This document shows positions 1 to 5,087 of a stretch of DNA of 5,087 bases, one piece after another. How positions within the stretch are numbered: the first letter of the stretch is position 1; each line of letters opens with the position of its first letter. The notes below the pieces were generated by a model. The model was not told where the DNA came from. It searched no databases and saw only the letters and a list, made by a program, of their open reading frames with translations. The stretch covers positions 1 to 5,087 of the forward strand of contig VBOF01000102.1 of assembly GCA_005877855.1 (NCBI GenBank). Direction: 5' to 3'. The DNA comes from Nitrospirota bacterium (GTDB lineage: Bacteria; Nitrospirota; Nitrospiria; Nitrospirales; NS-4). The position numbers and the translations under genes are program-made.

Positions 1-597
1 GCGCGTGTCTTGCCAGAGCCAAACCCCGAGCAGGGCCAGGAGAGTGAGCCCGTAGATGTAGTCGAACCAGAGCCCGACCCCCGCCGTGAGGCCCAGGAGT
101 ACGGGATACGCCGGCGAGCCCCTCTCATCGGAGAGCATTCTGAAGAGGAGGAACACGGTCAGCGCAGAAAACAGGAGAGATTCCCCATGCCCACCGGGCG
201 CAGCCACGGAGTAGGCGGTCAACAGCGGCGGCGAGAAACAGAACAGGAGGGCGAAGTACCCTGCCACCCGCTCGCCCGCCGCGCGCTGGATGGTCCAATA
301 CCAGAAGGCCAGCGCGAGCGTGAACACCAAGAGCGCGGCGAGCTTCAGGGCGAACAGGGTCGGCCCGAACAGCAGGAAGAAGCCGGAGGTGAGCGCCCCC
401 ATCACCAAAGTTCCTAACATCCAGTTAGATCCGCGGTACTCGGTGAAAGGCAGTGTGGGGCCCGTGACGAGTTCTTGAGCCATGGTACCCACGCGCAGTT
501 CGTCGTCTAGTTGGGGGGACAGATAGCTTGGATCGATGAGCAGCAGGTACAGGAGACGGCTCGCGACGAACAGCAGCAGGAATCCGCTCAGCGACCC
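1..597 (-). repeat. Diverged direct repeat: 5' part of GT-C gene C (partner 2253-2846)
   Basis: Bases 1-597 align with 2253-2846 at a constant offset of 2252 up to about base 480, then 2249 after a 3-nt indel in the first outer loop. The match includes a perfect 48-nt run (213-260 against 2465-2512). It ends where the N-terminal leaders of the two proteins diverge. It may continue past the left edge. It is the trace of a gene duplication, not a mobile element; no terminal inverted repeats or transposase are present. Confidence 0.85.
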
Positions 598-729
598 GGT
601 TATCGCGGGCGGAGGCCCATCACCCGTTGCATTTGGGGGAGCAACGGGTACCCGACGCGCCTCTCCCGTACCCACTGGGGAGGTGATGTTGGCGAGCACG
701 GCTTGGGCATTGTCTGACGGGATCATCAT
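1..729 (-). CDS. GT-C family membrane glycosyltransferase, N-terminal part (paralogue C, cut by left window edge)
   Basis: The frame is open from ATG at 729 to base 1, giving 243 residues with no stop, so the gene continues beyond the window. It resembles the N-terminal part of a GT39/ArnT/PMT-like GT-C glycosyltransferase, a class that moves sugars from polyprenyl-phosphate donors on the outer membrane face. Residues 1-48 are a Pro/Gly/Ala-rich, presumably cytoplasmic leader. The first membrane helix is about 49-65 (FLLLFVASRLLYLLLI). It is followed by an outer loop with the acidic motif LDDEL (Asp75, Asp76, Glu77), where GT-C enzymes carry their catalytic acid. Further hydrophobic helices follow, then GGHGES, the counterpart of GFHSES in the upstream gene. 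The start ATG overlaps the stop of the upstream gene as ATGA (729-726), and a second ATG follows at once (726-724). No strong Shine-Dalgarno is visible, so coupled translation is likely. It is a clear paralogue of the 726-2921 gene. Family is fairly sure; substrate unknown. Confidence 0.85.
   Translation of the reverse strand, partial: MMIPSDNAQAVLANITSPVGTGEARRVPVAPPNATGDGPPPAITGSLSGFLLLFVASRLLYLLLIDPSYLSPQLDDELRVGTMAQELVTGPTLPFTEYRGSNWMLGTLVMGALTSGFFLLFGPTLFALKLAALLVFTLALAFWYWTIQRAAGERVAGYFALLFCFSPPLLTAYSVAAPGGHGESLLFSALTVFLLFRMLSDERGSPAYPVLLGLTAGVGLWFDYIYGLTLLALLGVWLWQDTR
726..729 (-). other. ATGA stop/start overlap between GT-C genes B and C
   Basis: Read on the minus strand, ATG (729-727) overlaps TGA (728-726), a standard arrangement for coupled translation within an operon. 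The nearest purine-rich stretch, GGAG, lies about 14 nt upstream of the start and is too far to be a good ribosome binding site. Confidence 0.8.
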
Positions 730-2921
730 GGGTGTAGAGGCGGCTCCAGCGCGCTCGAGGCTGGGCTCTCGAAGAGCGCCTCAAATTGCGCTTTCCCCCG
801 CTGAATGGACAAGAGGCTCCTCGCTGGGAAGCCCTTCGTCGCTGCTATCCAATATGGACTCTTAGCACCGTGCCAAGGCGATGGGGGAAAGAGCTCGAAC
901 TCGCCCAGTCCCATCCCCCAGCCTTCCATGAGGCGCTCTTGATAGACCGGGGGGAAGCGCTCCAGCTCGGCAGGCGAGACCCAAGGAGCAATGAATGGAT
1001 ATGGCACAGTAAACACGGCTTGCCCGACGCCTTGGAGGAACGATCGCTGCACCGAAAGATCGAGCCGCGGCACGAACGCTTGCAGGTGGGCGTTGAGCTG
1101 GCTGAGGGAGTGATCGCCCTCGTGCCAGGACCGGCCCGCCAGAAGGCCGAGGGCTCGCCAATAATGCGACTGCAACTCCGGGGTCAGAGGAGCCGGTGAG
1201 TTGAGTAACGATTCAGGGGTCCTGTCCAGAGCAGCACTCTGCGCCCACTGCCGGTAGATGCCGACCAAGGCGAGGTGATGCGCCGCGGCCGAGCGGTGAC
1301 GGACAAACTCCACCGCCGCGACTGCCTTGGGCAACTCGTTTGGGTGTCGGGCCATAGCCAGGCCTCCCAACTTATAGAAGAAATGGTTATCGAAACCTGG
1401 AGGAACCAACCGCTCGATCCGGGCCAAGTCCTCGGCCTGTCCGTTCAACGGGACCGCCCTGGCGAGCATCCGAGCGATCGCACGGGAGAGGTCCCGCTGA
1501 TCGTCGGATGACAGTTTGGGGAGGACGTCGGAGAGGAAGGGCCGTTGCACCACTTTCAGGAGGAACTCGCGATCGACCGTGCCTGCCGGTACGTGAGTGG
1601 ACCAATAGGTCCATGGCAGGAGGGCGTAGGAAAAGCCCTTGGCGGAGAGGGCACAGCCCGGCTGGTCCAGGGACAATAGAGGCGCGTGCGTCCCCAATCC
1701 CAACACGACCACGCTGGCCAGGAAGACGGTCTGGACCTGCCTCTGGACACGCGGGGCCTGGTCCTGACAGCGCGCCACCGAGAGGGCGACGAACAAGAAC
1801 AGGAAGGGATAGGCCGGCACGTAGTACCTGCCGTCCCTGAAATCGCTGAATTGCACGGCCAGGGTAAACACGACGAGGTACAGAATGCCAAACGCGACGA
1901 GCGTGGGTTCGGCAGATCTTGGTCCGGCCGGTGCGGCTATCCCCGTCTTCCAACGCAACACGCCCGCGGTTAGGATGGGGCCCAGATAGAGAAGCGAGTA
2001 GAGCAGGCTCACGGCCCGCCGGTACAGATCCGGGGCATCGTCGGGCGCCATCGTGCGGAGGAATTCAACCGGGGCGAGTCTCCAGGGATGGGCCAAGCCG
2101 TCCCACAGATGGGCGAGTCCGAAGTGCTCCCAGACGTTCATGTTATGGATCACGAGCCCGGCAAAGTGAGTCGGTACATTGATGACGATCCAGGGGGCAA
2201 AGCCCACGAGAAAGCCTAGCGCGAAGCACAAAAAGCGCCATCTCCGAAGCATCTCTCTGTCGTGCCAGAACCAAAACCCCAGCAGGGCCAGGAGGGTCAG
2301 CCCGTAGATGTAGGTGAACCAGAGTCCGAACCCCGCCGTGAGGCCCAGGAGCGCGGGATACGCCTGCGAGGGCTTCTCCTCCGAGAACATTTTGAACAGG
2401 AGAAACACGGTCAGCGCAGAGAAAAAGATCGACTCCGAATGAAACCCCATGGCGGTCACGGAGAAGGCGGTCAACAGCGGCGGCGAGAAACAGAACAGGA
2501 GGGCGAAGTACCGTGCCACCCGCTCGCCGGCCGCACGCCGGATGGTCTGGTACCAGAAGAGCAGCGCGAGCGTGAATACCAAGAGCGGCGCGAGCTTCAG
2601 GGCGAACACGGTCGGCCCGAACAGCAGGAAGAAGCCTGAGGCGAGGGCCCCGATCACCAACGAGCCGCCCGAATAGTTATCCGCGCGGTACTCAATGAAG
2701 GGCATTTTAAGGCCCGTGACGAGTTCTTGCGCGACGGTGCCCCTGTACAGTTCTTCGCCGATGTAGTAGAGGTGGCCTGGATTGATCAGCACCAGGTACA
2801 GGAGACGGCTCGCGACAAACAGCAGCAGGAATCCGCCGAGCGCAGCGCGGGCATTACCTGATGTCATCATCTGGTCAGGGACCCTCGCCTGAGAGGCCTT
2901 CTGGTCGCTATTGGGGTTCAA
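726..2921 (-). CDS. GT-C (GT39/ArnT/PMT-like) polytopic membrane glycosyltransferase with long soluble C-terminal domain (paralogue B)
   Basis: This is a complete 731-residue protein. Residues 28-46 form the first membrane helix. The next outer loop carries GEEL (55-58), the position of the GT-C catalytic acidic motif. About nine further hydrophobic segments run to about residue 415, including 92-122, 138-176, 190-219, 230-247, about 300-320, 338-358, 370-385 and 395-415. Two conserved-looking motifs are GFHSES (159-164) and RYYVPAYPF, the latter like the Arg-Tyr...Pro segment near the end of many GT-C membrane domains. Residues about 420-731 are soluble, Trp/Tyr/Gly-rich, and unlike any domain I can name. 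The role is inferred as transfer of a lipid-linked sugar to an unknown glycan or protein outside the cell. The listed start is TTG at 2921, which overlaps the upstream stop as TTGA. An ATG pair at 2870/2867 is the alternative and would shorten the protein by 17 or 18 residues. The 3' end overlaps the next gene as ATGA. GT-C assignment rests on topology and loop motifs, without a database search. Confidence 0.85.
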   Translation of the reverse strand: MNPNSDQKASQARVPDQMMTSGNARAALGGFLLLFVASRLLYLVLINPGHLYYIGEELYRGTVAQELVTGLKMPFIEYRADNYSGGSLVIGALASGFFLLFGPTVFALKLAPLLVFTLALLFWYQTIRRAAGERVARYFALLFCFSPPLLTAFSVTAMGFHSESIFFSALTVFLLFKMFSEEKPSQAYPALLGLTAGFGLWFTYIYGLTLLALLGFWFWHDREMLRRWRFLCFALGFLVGFAPWIVINVPTHFAGLVIHNMNVWEHFGLAHLWDGLAHPWRLAPVEFLRTMAPDDAPDLYRRAVSLLYSLLYLGPILTAGVLRWKTGIAAPAGPRSAEPTLVAFGILYLVVFTLAVQFSDFRDGRYYVPAYPFLFLFVALSVARCQDQAPRVQRQVQTVFLASVVVLGLGTHAPLLSLDQPGCALSAKGFSYALLPWTYWSTHVPAGTVDREFLLKVVQRPFLSDVLPKLSSDDQRDLSRAIARMLARAVPLNGQAEDLARIERLVPPGFDNHFFYKLGGLAMARHPNELPKAVAAVEFVRHRSAAAHHLALVGIYRQWAQSAALDRTPESLLNSPAPLTPELQSHYWRALGLLAGRSWHEGDHSLSQLNAHLQAFVPRLDLSVQRSFLQGVGQAVFTVPYPFIAPWVSPAELERFPPVYQERLMEGWGMGLGEFELFPPSPWHGAKSPYWIAATKGFPARSLLSIQRGKAQFEALFESPASSALEPPLHP
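729..1388 (-). repeat. Diverged direct repeat: 3' part of GT-C gene B (partner 4428-5087)
   Basis: This segment encodes residues 512-731 of gene B and aligns with the partial gene A at 4428-5087. A perfect 23-nt run is shared (1074-1096 and 4770-4792). DNA similarity is lower than between B and C in their 5' parts, but the protein blocks are clear and almost gap-free. The repeat extends to the right window edge in copy A, so its true length is not known. Confidence 0.8.
2253..2846 (-). repeat. Diverged direct repeat: 5' part of GT-C gene B (partner 1-597)
   Basis: This is the second copy of the repeat at 1-597 and encodes the first five or so membrane helices of the complete GT-C protein. 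In a hand count of 64 aligned residues (B 92-155) 56 are identical between the two proteins, whereas only 23 of 46 are identical over the first outer loop (from B residue 47). Confidence 0.85.
2918..2921 (-). other. TTGA stop/start overlap between TPR-GT gene and GT-C gene B
   Basis: Read on the minus strand, TTG (2921-2919) overlaps TGA (2920-2918). The upstream bases lack a clear Shine-Dalgarno, so initiation here would depend on ribosomes ending the TPR-GT gene. It would lapse if the true start of gene B is ATG at 2870 or 2867. Confidence 0.55.
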
Positions 2922-4423
2922 AATGGACTGTTTTTGATCTTCGAGTAACTTCCCAACAAGGTCTGCAATTCGGCAGAGACTCTCGCAAACACGCTAGGCC
3001 AGTCCCCGGGAGCTTTCTGACGAAATAGCTTCATGCTCGGATACCATGGACTGTCTTCACGTCCGTCCATCCAGCGCCAGTCCACGCCCACATGAGGTAA
3101 CAGTACCCAGACGGGTCGGCCAAGCGCGCCGGCCAGGTGCGCTACGCCCGTATCGACAGTGAGAACAAGGTCAAGTTGGCAAATGGCTGCAGCAGTGTCA
3201 GCCCAATCACCAATCTGGTCACTGAGGTTATTGACGGCCATTCCAGGGGTTACTTCGCCCAGGCCTGCTGCTCTGGGCTGTTTCTGAAGACTATACACGG
3301 CAACACCGGGCAGCTCAGCAAGTTCTAGGAAATAAGACAGGGGACACGACCGATTCCGATCATTTCTGTGGATCGGCAAGCCTGCCCATACAATTCCTAC
3401 CTTCAGCTTGACATCGGGTGTCGCTTCTACTTTCACCGAGCTTGACTCTGGTGGGCTGAGATAGGGGCACTGCGAGGGAATCGTCTCAAGGGTGGTCCCG
3501 ATGATGCGGGGGAGGCTCAACAACGGGGCGTGTAAGTCAAAATCCGGCAATGGCTCTCTTTCACTCACAACCTGGGCGGTGCCCGCGACTGAGGATAGCA
3601 ACCGAATGAGCTCTGGTTGACAGGCCACAATGACACGTCCCCCTCTCCTGGCAACGAGCGGCGCGTACCGAATGAATTGGATGGTGGTGCCGAATCCTTG
3701 CTCAGCGTAAAGGAGAATTGTTCCTCCGTTAAGTTCGGAGCCATCCCAGAAGGGCTGCGGAAGGATGAGGCCGGCACACTGTTGTTCGAATTGCTTTACC
3801 TTCCAGCGCCACTCGTATTCCGTGAAGCCGCGTGAAAGGTCGCCAGCCCTTAATAAGGCAAGTCCAAGGCCAGCATGGGCATGGACATCGTCGGGCTTGA
3901 GGGCCAGCGCCTGACGAAAGCAGGCGATCGCCTCGGTGACCTTGCCTTGGTCGAAGAGTACATTGCCTAAATTGTTGTGGGCCATGGGATCGTCCGGCGT
4001 GAGGGCCAGCGCCTGGCGGTAGCAGGCCGCCGCCTCCTCCAGCAGGAGTTGCTCATAAAGAGCATTGCCCAGGTTGTGGTGGGCCTCGACCAAGTTGGGC
4101 TTAAGGTCCAGCGCCTGGCAATAGCACGCGATCGCCTCGGTGAGCTTACCCTGGTTCCAGAGTGCGATGCCGAGGTTGTTGTGGGCCTCGGCATAGTCCG
4201 GCTTAAGGGCCAGTGCAAGGCGATAGGAGGCGATCGCCTCGGCGAGCTTACCCTGCTCACAGAGTGCGATGCCTAAATTTTTGTGGGCCTCAGCATGACG
4301 AGGCTCAAGGGTGAGGATGTGGCGATAAATCCGTTCCGCTTCTGCTAAATTACCCGCTTGATGGTGGTTTGAGGCTACGCCTAAGGCTTCGGCTATACTT
4401 GTCATGGAAGGCGTATCTTTCAT
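2918..4423 (-). CDS. TPR-repeat protein with C-terminal GT9/heptosyltransferase-like glycosyltransferase domain
   Basis: The protein has 501 residues. Residues about 8-213 form five to six 34-residue tetratricopeptide repeats with the usual AEAHNNLG / A(I)A.YR.AL.L.P pattern; such arrays bind partner proteins. Residues about 222-495 match the family of TPR proteins with a GT9-like GT-B domain: PQPFWDGSELNGG, then LLYAEQGFG (about 238-245), IVWAG, and near the end VDTGVAHLAGALGRPVW (from about 423) with DWRW and EDSPWYPSMKLFRQ. The DTGVAHLAGA and EDSPWYP segments are the donor-side hallmarks. Oddly, Thr246 stands where the family normally has Asp (GxGDTIQF), the residue equivalent to the catalytic Asp of heptosyltransferase WaaC. 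It has no signal peptide or membrane helix and is presumably cytoplasmic. I chose ATG at 4423, 4 bp after the upstream stop. A longer frame from ATG at 4498 would overlap upstream coding by 71 bp; ATG at 4405 is a third option. None has a convincing Shine-Dalgarno. The stop overlaps the next start. Confidence 0.9.
   Translation of the reverse strand: MKDTPSMTSIAEALGVASNHHQAGNLAEAERIYRHILTLEPRHAEAHKNLGIALCEQGKLAEAIASYRLALALKPDYAEAHNNLGIALWNQGKLTEAIACYCQALDLKPNLVEAHHNLGNALYEQLLLEEAAACYRQALALTPDDPMAHNNLGNVLFDQGKVTEAIACFRQALALKPDDVHAHAGLGLALLRAGDLSRGFTEYEWRWKVKQFEQQCAGLILPQPFWDGSELNGGTILLYAEQGFGTTIQFIRYAPLVARRGGRVIVACQPELIRLLSSVAGTAQVVSEREPLPDFDLHAPLLSLPRIIGTTLETIPSQCPYLSPPESSSVKVEATPDVKLKVGIVWAGLPIHRNDRNRSCPLSYFLELAELPGVAVYSLQKQPRAAGLGEVTPGMAVNNLSDQIGDWADTAAAICQLDLVLTVDTGVAHLAGALGRPVWVLLPHVGVDWRWMDGREDSPWYPSMKLFRQKAPGDWPSVFARVSAELQTLLGSYSKIKNSPF
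3887..4294 (-). repeat. Four in-frame 102-nt units encoding consecutive 34-residue TPRs
   Basis: Four units of exactly 102 nt encode TPR residues 44-179 of the 501-residue protein. Each starts near an [AVP].AH.NLG block and ends with AL.L.PD or similar. DNA similarity is visible between units, for example the recurring ggcgatcgcctcggtgagctt-like text on the plus strand and a gttgtggtgggcctcg-like text. Such repeats can gain or lose units by recombination. A weaker TPR precedes (about residues 8-43) and a degenerate one follows (about 180-213). Confidence 0.85.
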
Positions 4424-4427
4424 TGGG

Positions 4428-5087
4428 CTACGGAGCGTGGCGCGGCGGCTCCCGCCCACTCGGGGACGGTCCCTGGAAGAGCGCATCAAGTTGTGCATGC
4501 CCCTGCTGAATGAACACGAGGCTCCTGGCTGAGAGGCCCTTCGTCCAGGCCATCCAATACAGACTCTCAGAACCTTGCCACGGGAATAGGGGTAAGTTGT
4601 CGTCCTCGTGCATTCCCATCCCCCAGCCTTCCCAGAGTCCCTGCTGATAGGCCTGGGGGGATCGCTCGATCTCGGCAGGCGGGAAAGGAATCATTTCCCA
4701 GTGATGAAACAGGGCAGTTCCGGCTCCTTGGAGCACATATCTCTGCACCGAAGGACTCAGCTTCGGTAAGAACGCTTGCAGGTGGGCGTTGACAAGGCTC
4801 AGGGAGTGCTCAGTGTTGTGCCAGTAGTGCCCAGCCTGATGGCCGACGGCTCGCCAGTAATGCGGGGACAATTTCGGATCCACCGCTCCTGGGTGCTTGA
4901 CGAGAGCTTCAGGGCTCGCGTCCAGGAAAGCAAACTGTTCGGGCCAAGACCGGTATATGCCGACAAGGGCCAGGTGATGCGCCAAGGGCGAGCGGTGACG
5001 TAAGAACTCCACCTCCGCGACCGCCTTGGCCAACTCCTTGGCATGCGGGCTCATGGCCTTGCCACCTAACGAATAGTAGAAATACGG
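4428..5087 (-). CDS. C-terminal 219 residues of a GT-C-type glycosyltransferase paralogue (paralogue A, cut by right window edge)
   Basis: The frame is open from base 5087 to the TAG at 4430-4428. The internal ATG at 5054 should not be taken as the start, because the 11 codons before it still match the paralogue (YFYYSLGG against HFFYKLGG). The visible protein aligns with residues 512-731 of the 726-2921 gene with a net length difference of one residue. Shared blocks include AHHLALVGIYR, HYWRA.G, HSLS..NAHLQAF, EGWGMG, YW.A.TKG..ARSL and a Pro-rich tail. Only the soluble tail is in the window, so membership in the GT-C family is inferred from the full-length neighbour. No known domain is recognised in the tail itself, and no catalytic residues can be named. 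It is the most upstream gene here and is followed after 4 bp by the TPR glycosyltransferase gene, consistent with one transcript. No promoter is visible; it would lie to the right of the window. Confidence 0.85.
   Translation of the reverse strand, partial: PYFYYSLGGKAMSPHAKELAKAVAEVEFLRHRSPLAHHLALVGIYRSWPEQFAFLDASPEALVKHPGAVDPKLSPHYWRAVGHQAGHYWHNTEHSLSLVNAHLQAFLPKLSPSVQRYVLQGAGTALFHHWEMIPFPPAEIERSPQAYQQGLWEGWGMGMHEDDNLPLFPWQGSESLYWMAWTKGLSARSLVFIQQGHAQLDALFQGPSPSGREPPRHAP
4428..5087 (-). repeat. Diverged direct repeat: 3' part of GT-C gene A (partner 729-1388)
   Basis: This is the second copy of the repeat at 729-1388 and is cut by the window edge. With the 1-597/2253-2846 pair it shows that the locus carries at least three GT-C paralogues, with the TPR glycosyltransferase gene between copies A and B. 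Confidence 0.8.

Noticed and set aside
10..417. Plus-strand open frame of 135 codons with a similar frame at 2262-2639, as if a conserved antisense gene existed
   Set aside because: Both lie opposite the helix-encoding parts of paralogous genes B and C. Their likeness follows from the duplication, and their Glu/Gln/Arg-rich content is typical of antisense reading of hydrophobic helices.
1387..1953. Minus-strand 188-codon frame inside gene B in another phase
   Set aside because: It is Arg/Pro/Gly-rich out-of-frame text within a gene whose main frame is clearly coding and matches its paralogue.
3137..3328. Plus-strand 63-codon frame opposite the TPR glycosyltransferase
   Set aside because: It is antisense to the conserved GT domain, with no ribosome site or recognisable protein.
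3887..4294. Regular 102-nt repeats considered as a CRISPR or non-coding tandem array
   Set aside because: The period equals 34 codons in frame and the translation is canonical TPR; there are no short identical repeats separated by unique spacers.
4424..4498. 25-residue N-terminal extension of the TPR protein from ATG at 4498
   Set aside because: It overlaps the end of gene A by 71 bp in another phase. The extension is Arg/Ser-rich without TPR character, and the AGGGG before it is too close to the ATG to be a good ribosome site. ATG at 4423 follows the stop by 4 bp.
4428..5054. 208-residue stand-alone gene starting at ATG 5054
   Set aside because: The frame stays open to the window edge and the codons before this ATG still match gene B, so it is the tail of a longer gene.

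Overview
The whole window is coding, and every gene reads on the minus strand, so transcription runs from right to left. In transcription order there are four genes: (A) the last 219 residues of a protein that enters from the right edge (4428-5087); (TPR-GT) a complete tetratricopeptide-repeat protein with a C-terminal GT9/heptosyltransferase-like glycosyltransferase domain (2918-4423); (B) a complete 731-residue polytopic membrane protein that looks like a GT-C (GT39/ArnT/PMT-like) glycosyltransferase with a long soluble tail (726-2921); and (C) the first 243 residues of a second GT-C protein that runs off the left edge (1-729). The genes are 4 bp apart or overlap by 4 bp, so this is almost certainly one translationally coupled operon. 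There is no room for internal promoters or terminators, and I see none. No stretch of more than 300 bases lacks a gene. I see no tRNA, rRNA, CRISPR array or insertion sequence.

A, B and C are paralogues. A matches the tail of B (residues 512-731) almost without gaps. C matches the membrane-embedded N-terminal part of B, including a perfect 48-nt DNA match. The locus is therefore a tandem array of at least three GT-C genes with a TPR glycosyltransferase gene placed between the first two. Because A is seen only from its tail and C only from its head, that each is a full-length B-like protein is inferred.

The likely theme is glycan assembly. GT-C enzymes of this kind use polyprenyl-phosphate-linked sugars on the outer face of the membrane. 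TPR/GT9-like proteins are soluble and often occur in surface-glycan or protein-glycosylation loci. The acceptor and sugar cannot be read from sequence. Two points stand out. The TPR-GT protein has Thr where its family normally has the Gly-Asp catalytic-loop aspartate. The GT-C copies differ mostly in the outer loops that carry the active site, while their membrane helices are nearly the same.

The host is probably a bacterium of fairly high GC content (about 60-65% in the GT-C genes by hand count of sample lines, about 52% in part of the TPR-GT gene). The architecture fits a Gram-negative or environmental lineage, but I cannot assign a taxon from this sequence.
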